From Chloroflexota bacterium (lineage in GTDB: Bacteria; Chloroflexota; Anaerolineae; B4-G1), in assembly GCA_024232355.1 (NCBI GenBank), contig JAAEPW010001408.1, positions 1-10,736 on the forward strand: a stretch of DNA of 10,736 nt, in the 5' to 3' direction. Shown piece by piece: positions 1 through 6,686 of this stretch (its first letter is position 1; each line of letters begins with the position of its first letter). The notes below the pieces were generated by a model. That model worked only from the letters and a program-made list of their open reading frames with translations, made no database searches and was not told the origin of the DNA. A program made the translations under genes and the position numbers.

Positions 1-67
1 CTTCTTGGGTTTCTTCTTCACTTTCCACAATTTCTACATGCACTTTGATCTTGTAGTTCTTGGCCAT
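1..67 (-). CDS. N-terminal fragment of an unrecognised leftward gene
   Basis: An ATG at 67-65 on the minus strand opens a frame that runs without a stop off the left edge. It encodes 22 residues, MAKNYKIKVHVEIVESEEET followed by QE, rich in Lys and Glu and alternating hydrophobic and charged residues like a beta strand. A strong Shine-Dalgarno sequence (TAAGGAGG) lies five bases before the ATG, which is the main reason to believe the gene. A TAAAAT box at 100-95 could be a -10 element, but no matching -35 is visible. I do not recognise the family from so short a piece. The start and strand are well supported; the product is unknown. Confidence 0.65.
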   Translation of the reverse strand, partial: MAKNYKIKVHVEIVESEEETQE

Positions 68-100
68 CGTCGCCTCCTTACATATGTACCTTCTATTTTA

Positions 101-784
101 CCTTATTTTGGCGATTTTGGCTTCATTCCTATTGCACAGGTCGACAAAATTCGGGATCGAAAGAGGCATCTGTCTAAAAAACAACCCCGCCTGCTCCCTT
201 TGCGGAGTGCAAAGCTACTGCCAGCACTATGCTCAAAACAGTAAACCAAATTCCAAACAACTCAAGGCAAAGACCAATACGTAGGGGCGAGGTATTCCAC
301 GTCAGACATTCCAGCACAAAAACTATTACCACCACGTCTCCCCTCTGGCTGCACAGGACCGCACAAGGAATGCGTTGCTTGTTGCCCTGCCTTTCTATAC
401 GATTGCTAACACGTCAATAGGAATTTGTCGTTTTGGGGATTATAACTATCCTGCTACAGAAGGAAATCGTTCGGCGGTGTGAATGGATCGGCTGCAAGGA
501 TTGAAAATCATCCTTTAGTGACGACGGGGGGTGACATGAGGCACGTGGATCCCCGTCAGGCTGCTTGGTATGATTATTATATGTTGGCTCTTTGGGATTT
601 CGCGGGGCGAATATTTGTTCTACACTATATTCGGGCGTTTTGTGAGCCAAATACCCAGATATGAGGGTGTCATCCATTGAAAATCGTGGTGACCCCGCGA
701 AATCCTAGAGAGCCTATATGTTCTAGCGATTACGGCATTTCGCTCACACAGTTGCGCTTTTTTTGCACATATCCCTCTCAAAAT
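101..784. other. Non-coding or decayed stretch without a convincing gene
   Basis: This stretch is AT-richer than the coding DNA to its right. Short open frames exist (for example 479-664 on plus and 677-414 on minus), but none has a ribosome-binding site at a sensible distance, recognisable domains or an amphipathic or hydrophobic pattern typical of a real protein. Visible structures are a small hairpin at 197-213 (CTTTGC/GCAAAG), an inverted pair GACGGGG/CCCCGTC around 523-557 and the palindromic element at 579-721. The 10-mer ATTGAAAATC occurs twice, at 500-509 and 676-685. It may be remnant mobile DNA or an untranslated region. Confidence 0.5.
579..721. repeat. Imperfect inverted-repeat element, 143 bp, with 29-bp arms
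   Basis: Bases 579-607 and the reverse complement of 693-721 match at 24 of 29 positions, including an uninterrupted 13-base block (GGATTTCGCGGGG) at the inner ends. Directly inside the left arm sits a second hairpin, CGAATAT at 608-614 pairing with ATATTCG at 627-633. No transposase is encoded in the 85-bp interior and no target-site duplication is evident at the outer ends. The shape fits a MITE-like or REP-like element, or a long RNA hairpin; I cannot tell which from one copy. Confidence 0.45.
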
Positions 785-816
785 GATACGGCGCACCCCG
801 TAGGATGCGCCGTACC
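785..816 (-). terminator. Leftward hairpin terminator with UACG tetraloop
   Basis: Read on the minus strand, 816-803 pairs with 798-785 over 14 continuous base pairs, closed by a C(UACG)G tetraloop of the extra-stable UNCG class. Two of the pairs are G-U wobbles. On the plus strand the same positions would be A-C mismatches, so the fold is meant for the leftward RNA. An AAAA tract lies shortly before the stem and AUUUUG follows it (784-779). It lies 14 bases after the stop codon of the 16-codon ORF. The U tract is short, so termination may be partial. Confidence 0.6.
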
Positions 817-823
817 CCCTTTT

Positions 824-858
824 GGTCCGGCTATCTCACCAGGAGGTGAAGCCGGACC
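824..858 (-). promoter_or_regulatory. Hairpin carrying an anti-Shine-Dalgarno sequence
   Basis: On the minus strand GGUCCGGC (858-851) pairs perfectly with GCCGGACC (831-824). Above a small internal loop, UCACC (849-845) pairs with GGUGA (840-836) around a UCCU loop. The segment CACCUCCU (848-841) is identical to the anti-Shine-Dalgarno core at the 3' end of 16S rRNA. It is also perfectly complementary over 8 bases to the ORF's own ribosome-binding site (AGGAGGUG, 895-888). Two exclusive folds are therefore possible: the local hairpin, or a long-range duplex that hides the ribosome-binding site. The pairing is visible in the sequence; a regulatory role is inferred. Confidence 0.5.
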
Positions 859-881
859 GGGTAATCAGAACAATTATCCAT
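831..881 (-). CDS. Putative 16-residue peptide ORF
   Basis: ATG at 881-879, stop TAG at 833-831; the encoded peptide is MDNCSDYPVRLHLLVR. The start has a near-perfect Shine-Dalgarno sequence (AAGGAGGT, 896-889) seven bases upstream, and 26 bases further up is the predicted transcription start of a near-consensus promoter. The 3' half of the ORF lies inside a hairpin and a terminator-like hairpin follows. The peptide has no run of one amino acid as in classical attenuation leaders, no signal sequence and no similarity I recognise. It could be a leader peptide, a RiPP-like precursor, or the coding part of a dual-function small RNA. The ribosome-binding site could also exist mainly as an RNA pairing element, with no meaningful peptide made. 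Confidence 0.45.
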   Translation of the reverse strand: MDNCSDYPVRLHLLVR

Positions 882-913
882 AGGCACCACCTCCTTATTC
901 CTGAGATAACATT

Positions 914-942
914 ATTATCCTCCGAAATGATCGAACTGTCAA
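914..942 (-). promoter_or_regulatory. Leftward sigma-70-type promoter for the small ORF
   Basis: On the minus strand TTGACA (942-937, a perfect -35) is followed after exactly 17 bases by GATAAT (919-914, five of six matches to TATAAT). The predicted start is an A at about 907, giving a 26-base leader before the 16-codon ORF and an RNA of about 128 bases if it ends at the hairpin at 785-816. The -35 box is separated by only nine bases from the -35 box of the rightward promoter, so the two share a control region. Confidence 0.7.
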
Positions 943-951
943 ATTAGTCAT

Positions 952-980
952 TTGCCCACTTGGCATAGATGTACTATACT
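952..980 (+). promoter_or_regulatory. Rightward promoter of the EamA-type transporter gene
   Basis: TTGCCC (952-957) and TATACT (975-980) are separated by 17 bases. The expected start near 987 gives a leader of about 26 bases containing AGAGGAG (1001-1007) before the ATG at 1013. The promoter is divergent from and back to back with the leftward promoter at 914-942. Confidence 0.55.
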
Positions 981-1012
981 CTGTTCCCAATCAAATTGTC
1001 AGAGGAGTCTTT

Positions 1013-1906
1013 ATGGGAGAAATCGCTGCGCTAACAACGGCCCTGTGTTGGTCGCTCACCTCGATTCAGTTCACGCTGGCAAGCCGGCGAATCGGGTCAG
1101 GGACAGTCAACCGCACCCGGTTGGCTCTGACGGTGGTATACCTATCACTGGCCCATATGCTGCTTTACGGCGAACTGTGGCCCACGCACGTCGAGACCTT
1201 TCGACTGGGCTGGCTGGGGCTTTCGGGGACGGCTGGCCTGGTGCTGGGAGATGCCTGCCTGTTCCAATCATTCGTGCTCATTGGGCCACGTCGAGGGATG
1301 TTGCTGATGACGCTCGTGCCCGTCATCAGCACTCTGCTGGCCTGGGGCTGGCTGGGCGAAACGTTGCATCCGGTGGAAGTTGGCGCGATCCTGTTGGCGG
1401 TGGGCGGCGTCGCATGGGTGGTGTCGGAAAGACAGCAGGAACAAGAGATGCCAGACAAGGATAAGAGGCGACACAGATTGGGCATACTGCTAGGTCTGGG
1501 TGGCGCGTCAGGACAGGCCCTGGGATTGGTGATGGCCAAGCAAGGGCTCGTTGGAGATTTTGCTCCCTTGTCGGCCACACTGATCCGGGCGACAGTTGCC
1601 GTGGTCGTGATTTGGTTCTTTGCCCTGGTCCGGGGGCATGTTGGAGAGACCTGGCGCGCGTGGAAAGACAAAAAAGCTTTGCTACCGCTTCTGGGTGGCT
1701 CGCTGACCGGGCCGTTCATCGGTGTCTGGTTGTCTATGATAGCCGTCCAACGCGCTCACGTGGGCATCGCCTCGACGTTAATGGCTTTGAGCCCCATCAT
1801 CATGATCCCTATGACTCGTTTGGTGTTTGACGAAAAGATCAGCCCGCGCTCGATTACTGGTACAGTTGTTGCGCTTGCCGGTGCGGCTATGATTTTCTTG
1901 ACATAG
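1013..1906 (+). CDS. EamA/DMT-family membrane transporter
   Basis: The 297-residue protein is almost entirely hydrophobic and falls into two similar halves (about residues 3-137 and 154-296), joined by a charged, hydrophilic linker rich in Glu, Lys and Arg (about 138-153). This is the ten-helix, duplicated EamA layout of the drug/metabolite transporter superfamily, at its usual length. The first half ends in a GETLHPVEVGAILLAVGGV-type helix and the second in an equivalent DEKISPRSITGTVVALAGA-type helix, the repeat hallmark. The ATG has AGAGGAG five bases upstream. Family members export amino acids, nucleotides or other metabolites; the substrate cannot be read from sequence. It has its own promoter at 952-980, and a new promoter lies just after its stop, so it may be transcribed separately from the genes that follow. 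Confidence 0.9.
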   Translation: MGEIAALTTALCWSLTSIQFTLASRRIGSGTVNRTRLALTVVYLSLAHMLLYGELWPTHVETFRLGWLGLSGTAGLVLGDACLFQSFVLIGPRRGMLLMTLVPVISTLLAWGWLGETLHPVEVGAILLAVGGVAWVVSERQQEQEMPDKDKRRHRLGILLGLGGASGQALGLVMAKQGLVGDFAPLSATLIRATVAVVVIWFFALVRGHVGETWRAWKDKKALLPLLGGSLTGPFIGVWLSMIAVQRAHVGIASTLMALSPIIMIPMTRLVFDEKISPRSITGTVVALAGAAMIFLT

Positions 1907-1910
1907 ATGG

Positions 1911-1939
1911 TTGTCAGCGGGTAACGAGCATGCTATACT
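1911..1939 (+). promoter_or_regulatory. Promoter positioned to give a leaderless rlmI mRNA
   Basis: TTGTCA (1911-1916) and TATACT (1934-1939) are spaced by 17 bases. The standard distance from the -10 box places transcription start at 1946, which is the A of the rlmI ATG. There is no Shine-Dalgarno-like sequence between the preceding stop (1906) and this ATG, as expected for a leaderless message. Confidence 0.6.
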
Positions 1940-1945
1940 TGTATC

Positions 1946-3181
1946 ATGGTAGCACAAATTCCGAGCACAGCGGCTCAACGTGTCGCCGTGCATGTCACAC
2001 CGGCGGCGGAACGAGCACTCCGCCGAGGGCATCCCTGGATATTTGACCAGGCGATTCGCCGGCAGAACCGCGAGGGAAGCGTCGGTGACCTGGCCGTCGT
2101 TTTTGACCGGCAACGCCGTTTCCTGGCCGTGGGATTATACGATCCGTATTCGTCGATTCGGGTGCGAATTCTGCAACAGGGAGAGCGTGCGACCATCGAC
2201 CGAGATTGGTTCCAGGCTCGGCTGACGACGGCCACACAGCTACGCAACCCTTTACAAAAGGATGACACTACCGGCTACCGGCTGGTCCACGGGGAAAACG
2301 ACGGTTTGCCCGGCCTGGTCTTGGATCGCTACGACGAGACGTTGGTGCTCAAACTCTACACGTTAGCCTGGATTCCGCACCTGCACAACCTTTTGGCTGC
2401 CATAGCAAACGTCATCCCAACCGAGCGTCTCGTCCTACGCCTGGGCCGGGCTATGCAAGAGCAGCCGCAACATTTGTACAATCTGAGCGATGGGACGATC
2501 CTGTTCGGCCCAGCGTTCGACGGCCCGGTGATTTTTCGAGAGAACGGGCTGCGCTTTGAGGCCGACCCGATTCACGGACAAAAAACGGGCTTTTTTCTGG
2601 ACCAACGGGAGAACCGAGCCCGGGTGGAAAAGCTGGCGACTGGCAAGACAGTGCTGAACGTTTTTGCGTACACGGGCGGTTTTTCGCTATATGCAGCGCG
2701 GGGTGGAGCGCGCGCCATCGTCGACGTGGACGTGAGCCGCCCGGCACTAGATGCCGCAGCGCGCAACCTGGCTCTGAACCGCGACTACCCATCCGTGGCA
2801 GCAGTCGCCGACAAATATGAGCGGCTAGCCGAGGATGCGTTCGAAGCGTTGGCCCGATTAGGACGTAACCGCCGCTTTGACCTAGTGATTATCGACCCAC
2901 CCGCTTTTGCCAAAAAGCGCGCCGAGGTAGAGCGGGCCTTGTCGGCCTACCAACGGCTAACGCGCCTGGGCTTGGGAGTTTTACAATCTGGAGGGACGCT
3001 GGTGATGGCTTCTTGTTCGAGCCGGGTTGCTGCCGACGAGTTTTTTTCGGCAGTGCATCGGGCAGCCGTGCAGGCCAGACGACCGCTGCGCGAGATCGAG
3101 CGTACCGGTCATCCCTTGGACCATCCAATTACTTTTAAAGAGGGTGCTTATCTCAAATGTCTCTTTGCCACCGCGCCCTAG
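1946..3181 (+). CDS. rlmI: RlmI-like class I SAM-dependent rRNA methyltransferase
   Basis: The 411-residue protein starts with a PUA-type RNA-binding domain (about residues 12-95, with the characteristic RGHPWIFDQAI segment). A connecting domain and a Rossmann-fold methyltransferase domain follow. Visible landmarks are FFLDQRENR before the fold, motif I VLNVFAYTGGFSLYAA (from residue 236), motif IV IIDPPAFAK (316-323) and ASCSS with the candidate catalytic Cys357. E. coli RlmI, of similar length, makes m5C1962 in 23S rRNA. The same fold is used by related enzymes, so the exact nucleotide is inferred. The ATG lacks a Shine-Dalgarno sequence but coincides with the predicted transcription start. 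The next gene begins 13 bases after the stop, suggesting co-transcription. Confidence 0.88.
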   Translation: MVAQIPSTAAQRVAVHVTPAAERALRRGHPWIFDQAIRRQNREGSVGDLAVVFDRQRRFLAVGLYDPYSSIRVRILQQGERATIDRDWFQARLTTATQLRNPLQKDDTTGYRLVHGENDGLPGLVLDRYDETLVLKLYTLAWIPHLHNLLAAIANVIPTERLVLRLGRAMQEQPQHLYNLSDGTILFGPAFDGPVIFRENGLRFEADPIHGQKTGFFLDQRENRARVEKLATGKTVLNVFAYTGGFSLYAARGGARAIVDVDVSRPALDAAARNLALNRDYPSVAAVADKYERLAEDAFEALARLGRNRRFDLVIIDPPAFAKKRAEVERALSAYQRLTRLGLGVLQSGGTLVMASCSSRVAADEFFSAVHRAAVQARRPLREIERTGHPLDHPITFKEGAYLKCLFATAP

Positions 3182-3194
3182 TTGGTAATGAATC

Positions 3195-4895
3195 ATGTTT
3201 TTGCCGACCACAAAACAAGAACTAGACAATCTGGGATGGACAAAACTTGACGTCATACTCGTGACGGGTGACGCCTATGTGGACAGTCCATTCATTGGAG
3301 CCGCCATTATTGGGAAGGTGCTGGTGGACGCTGGATACCGCGTCGGCATCATCGCCCAGCCCGACGCGCACTCGGACAAGGACATCGCTCGGCTTGGAGA
3401 ACCCGAGTTGTTCTGGGGCGTGACGGGCGGCTGCATCGACTCGATGGTCGCCAACTATACGGCGACTAAAAAGCGAAAAAAGGCTGACGATCTCACACCC
3501 GGCGGAAAGAACGAGCGTCGCCCAGACCGGGCCGTGATTGTCTACACAAATCTGATTCGCAGGACATTCAAAGGCACCCAACCCATCGTGCTGGGCGGCG
3601 TCGAGGCCAGCCTACGTCGGATCGCCCACTATGACTATTGGTCGAACAAGATACGGCGCTCCATCCTGTTCGACGCCAAGGCGGATGTGCTCGTCTATGG
3701 GATGGGAGAAAAAACGGTTCTGGCCCTGGCTCAGACATTGAAAAGCGGAGACAAAATTGAAAATCTGCGCGGGATTTGTTACATTTCCAAAGAGAGCAAA
3801 GAGGATTACGTCGAGTTGCCTTCCTATGAACGAGTAACGAGCGACAAACAGGCGTTCATTGATATGTTTCACACATTTTATCGCAACAACGACCCGATCA
3901 CGGCCAAGGGCCTGTGCCAGAAACAGGACACGCGCTACCTAGTGCAGAACCCACCCGTGCCTTATTTGAACCAGAAAGAACTGGATCGGGTATACGACAT
4001 AGATTTCGAACGAGCCCTGCACCCATTCTATGCAAAACACGGGAGCGTAAAGGCCCTAGAGACGATAAAGTTTTCCATTGCCACACACCGGGGCTGTTAC
4101 GGCGAGTGCAACTTTTGCTCCATCGCCGTCCACCAGGGCAGAACGGTCCGGTGGCGCAGCCAGGGTTCCATTTTGAGAGAAGCCAGGCAGCTCGTGGAAT
4201 TCCCCGACTTTAAAGGATACATCCAGGATTTATCCGGTCCGACTGCCAACATGTACGGATTCGAGTGCCAGAAAAAACTGCGCCGTGGGAGTTGTGAGGA
4301 CAAGCGGTGCATCTACCCTCAAGTTTGTTCCCAACTAGAAGTAGATCATCGCAAACAGATCGCGCTACTGGGCAGTCTTCGCAAGGTCAAAGGGATCAAA
4401 AAGGTCTTTGTGGCATCGGGCATCCGGTACGACATGATCCTTGCCGACAAAAAACACGGCCCCAAGTACCTACGAAATGTGGTGGGCCATCACGTCTCCG
4501 GCCAGATGAAGATCGCGCCAGAGCATACGGAAGACCACGTACTCAAAAGGATGGGCAAACCGGGCCGGAAATTGCTTTTCGAGTTCAAAGACTGGTTCTA
4601 CCGGCTGACCCGAGCAGCCAATAAAGACCAATTCCTCACCTACTATTTGATCGCCGCTCACCCTGGCTGTACCGAACGGGATATGCGGCAGCTCAAAAGG
4701 CTTGCCAGCCGCACCTTGCAAATCAATCCCAGACAGGTGCAGATTTTTACCCCCACGCCGTCCAATTATTCCAGCTTGATGTACTATACCGAGACCGATC
4801 CCTTTACGGGGAAAAAGATTTTCGTGGAAAAAGACACTGCCAGAAAAGAGAGACAGAAGAACATTCTGGTTGAACGGAAAAGAAAAAGAGGTTAA
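3195..4895 (+). CDS. ygiQ: YgiQ-family (UPF0313) radical SAM protein
   Basis: This 566-residue protein opens with the family signature MFLPTTKQELDNLGW, followed by LDVILVTGDAYVD and an N-terminal Rossmann-like region. The radical SAM cluster motif is CYGECNFC, with Cys301, Cys305 and Cys308 expected to bind the 4Fe-4S cluster. The C-terminal region keeps the family's QIFTPTPSNYSSLMYYTETDPF segment and ends in a basic tail. It is shorter than E. coli YgiQ (about 740 residues), but complete for the shorter bacterial forms. The reaction is not established for the family. The start is the only in-frame ATG matching the family N-terminus; its ribosome-binding site is weak, which suits translational coupling to rlmI 13 bases upstream. 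The MFS gene starts one base after its stop. Confidence 0.93.
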   Translation: MFLPTTKQELDNLGWTKLDVILVTGDAYVDSPFIGAAIIGKVLVDAGYRVGIIAQPDAHSDKDIARLGEPELFWGVTGGCIDSMVANYTATKKRKKADDLTPGGKNERRPDRAVIVYTNLIRRTFKGTQPIVLGGVEASLRRIAHYDYWSNKIRRSILFDAKADVLVYGMGEKTVLALAQTLKSGDKIENLRGICYISKESKEDYVELPSYERVTSDKQAFIDMFHTFYRNNDPITAKGLCQKQDTRYLVQNPPVPYLNQKELDRVYDIDFERALHPFYAKHGSVKALETIKFSIATHRGCYGECNFCSIAVHQGRTVRWRSQGSILREARQLVEFPDFKGYIQDLSGPTANMYGFECQKKLRRGSCEDKRCIYPQVCSQLEVDHRKQIALLGSLRKVKGIKKVFVASGIRYDMILADKKHGPKYLRNVVGHHVSGQMKIAPEHTEDHVLKRMGKPGRKLLFEFKDWFYRLTRAANKDQFLTYYLIAAHPGCTERDMRQLKRLASRTLQINPRQVQIFTPTPSNYSSLMYYTETDPFTGKKIFVEKDTARKERQKNILVERKRKRG

Positions 4896-4896
4896 C

Positions 4897-6156
4897 TTGG
4901 GCAAAAAGTTGGGGGCATTCACGGTTTACGTGATCTTGGAGTTCAGTGTAGCTTTGCTTTTCTCGTTGATCTTTACGGTCAACCTGATCTATCACGTGAC
5001 GGTGGTCAAGCTCACGCCCCTCCAATTGGTGCTGGTGGGGACGATTTTGGAAGGGACCGTATTCCTGTTCGAGATCCCCACCGGGGTAATGGCAGACGTA
5101 AAGAGTCGCCGTCTTTCGGTGATCATCGGATACGTTTTGATGGGTCTGGGATTTATCGTCGAAGGCTCGTTCCCGGTCTTTGGGATGGTCGCCCTCGCTC
5201 AAGTTCTGTGGGGCTTTGGGTACACGTTCACCAGTGGGGCTACCCAGGCGTGGATCGTGGACGAAATCGGCACCGACCGCGCCGGTGATGCGTTCCTGCG
5301 CGGGTCGCAGGCTGGCCAAGTTGGCGCGTTGATCGCCATTCCAATCAGTGTGGCGTTGGGCAGCATTGCGATCCGGTTACCCATTGTTCTGGGTGGCGTG
5401 CTGATGGTGCTGCTGGCGGTCTTTTTGGCTCTTGCGATGACCGAGGAAGGGTTCACGCCCACACCTCCAGATGATCGCACGACCTGGGGGATGATGCTCA
5501 AAACAATGCGGGATGCGCAGCAGGTGACGCGACGGCATCCGGTCATGCTCGTGCTGCTCGGCATCGGGCTATTTTTTGGCCTGTACAGCGAGGGCTTTGA
5601 CCGCTTGTGGACGGCCCACCTTTTGGAGAATTTCGCCGTTCCTCCGTGGATCGGTGCGTTAGACCCGGTGGTCTGGTTCGGCATCATCCAGGCTGTACTA
5701 TCACTCATCTGCCTGGCGGCGACAGAGATTACCCGGCGGCGCGTCGACACGAACCGCTCCGCAATACTGGCCCGCGTCTTGATGTGGAACGCGGGCGTGA
5801 TCGTCCTTGCCCTGGCAGGTTTTGGCCTGACGAGAACTTTTTGGGTTGCGTTGGTGTTATATTGGGTGATCGGTGTATCCAGAAGCATCAACGGACCGCT
5901 CTACAGCGCGTGGTTCAACCAGCGCATCGACGATCCCCAGGTGCGGGCGACGATGTTTTCGGTGAGCAGCCAGGTGGATGCCGTCGGCCAGATCACCGGC
6001 GGACCGATCGTCGGCATGATCGGCAATGTGTCTATTCGGGCGGCACTGGCGACCTCCGCGTTTATTCTCTCGCCGGTGCTGCCGTTGTACTCGCGGGCGA
6101 TCCGGCGGAGTGAACGACCGGTTGCCCCGCCTCAAGAGGAGGCATCAAGTGAGTGA
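4897..6156 (+). CDS. MFS transporter (DHA3-like efflux type)
   Basis: A 419-residue protein with about twelve hydrophobic segments. The loop between helices 2 and 3 carries the major-facilitator motif A, here GVMADVKSRR at residues 63-72 (consensus GxxxDxxGRR). The overall layout, with an FEIPTG segment before motif A, resembles the DHA3 branch that includes proton-driven drug exporters; a substrate cannot be assigned. I chose the TTG at 4897 because AGAGG lies five bases before it, it begins one base after the ygiQ stop, and it gives the short N-terminal tail typical of the family. A TTG at 4870 would add nine charged residues and overlap ygiQ, with a poorer ribosome-binding site. Its last codons overlap the start of the zinc-ribbon gene. 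Confidence 0.88.
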   Translation: MGKKLGAFTVYVILEFSVALLFSLIFTVNLIYHVTVVKLTPLQLVLVGTILEGTVFLFEIPTGVMADVKSRRLSVIIGYVLMGLGFIVEGSFPVFGMVALAQVLWGFGYTFTSGATQAWIVDEIGTDRAGDAFLRGSQAGQVGALIAIPISVALGSIAIRLPIVLGGVLMVLLAVFLALAMTEEGFTPTPPDDRTTWGMMLKTMRDAQQVTRRHPVMLVLLGIGLFFGLYSEGFDRLWTAHLLENFAVPPWIGALDPVVWFGIIQAVLSLICLAATEITRRRVDTNRSAILARVLMWNAGVIVLALAGFGLTRTFWVALVLYWVIGVSRSINGPLYSAWFNQRIDDPQVRATMFSVSSQVDAVGQITGGPIVGMIGNVSIRAALATSAFILSPVLPLYSRAIRRSERPVAPPQEEASSE

Positions 6157-6685
6157 CGTCAACTTTTGGGAATGCCCCAATTGTGGCAGCACCAATTTGA
6201 TCGAGATCGAACGGAACAAGCACCAGTGCACCTACTGCGGGACGGTTCTGGCAGCCCGTGAGGCCAAACCCGACCCGGCCAAATGCCCGCGCTGCAGATT
6301 CGACAACGAGCACGGCGACCGTTATTGCAACAACTGTGGCCAGGTGCTAGTGAACTGGGCGCCGGTCGTCGCCGAGACAAAAAAGATGAACCCAGCCACT
6401 CTCAGCATCCTGGTGTCTGCCGTGGGATCGTTTTTCATTCCCTTTGGCGGCCCGGTCGTGGGTCTGATTTTGGGATACAAGGCCCTCAGGGACGCTCGCA
6501 ATGGTGGCTGGGGGTCAAAGAACGAAAAGCGGGCCAAGGTTGCCATCGCCATCGGATGGTTTATACTTGTCTTTAGCATGCTGCCAATATGTCTGGCTAT
6601 GGGGATGCCCATCGTGCAATCGGGTTGTTCCTTCAGTCAGGGGTTGTTTGGTGAACTGCTTAACGCTGCATCCGGAGGCAGATAA
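6149..6685 (+). CDS. Double zinc-ribbon, DUF4190-like membrane protein
   Basis: A 178-residue protein with two consecutive zinc ribbons: Cys9/Cys12 with Cys27/Cys30, and Cys46/Cys49 with Cys60/Cys63. A Lys-containing linker follows, then two membrane helices (about residues 83-112 and 128-152) separated by a short basic loop, in the style of DUF4190. The ribbons would lie outside the lipid, probably in the cytoplasm. The GTG at 6149 is chosen because GAGGAGG lies six bases upstream and the protein then begins right before the first ribbon; the start overlaps the MFS stop by eight bases. Function is unknown for such proteins; binding of protein partners or nucleic acid by the ribbons is a common guess. 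The next gene starts one base after its stop. Confidence 0.82.
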   Translation: MSDVNFWECPNCGSTNLIEIERNKHQCTYCGTVLAAREAKPDPAKCPRCRFDNEHGDRYCNNCGQVLVNWAPVVAETKKMNPATLSILVSAVGSFFIPFGGPVVGLILGYKALRDARNGGWGSKNEKRAKVAIAIGWFILVFSMLPICLAMGMPIVQSGCSFSQGLFGELLNAASGGR

Positions 6686-6686
6686 A

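Noticed and set aside
576..581. A perfect minus-strand TATAAT box.
   Set aside because: No -35 element is found at 16-18 bases and no gene or RBS lies downstream in that direction within a reasonable distance.
479..664. Plus-strand open frame of 61 codons.
   Set aside because: It has no ribosome-binding site at a proper distance and no recognisable composition, and it overlaps the palindromic element at 579-721.
414..677. Minus-strand open frame of 87 codons.
   Set aside because: There is no Shine-Dalgarno sequence before the ATG, its composition is rich in Pro, His and Ser as in random frames, and it runs through both arms of a structure better explained as non-coding.
500..685. Two copies of ATTGAAAATC, a sequence reminiscent of the 3' ends of some CRISPR repeats.
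   Set aside because: Only ten bases are shared, there are just two copies 176 bp apart, and no regular repeat-spacer pattern or cas gene is present.
841..849. Plus-strand AGGAGGTGA as a rightward ribosome-binding site.
   Set aside because: No start codon follows at a usable distance, and the stretch is explained as the complement of the anti-SD hairpin of the leftward RNA.
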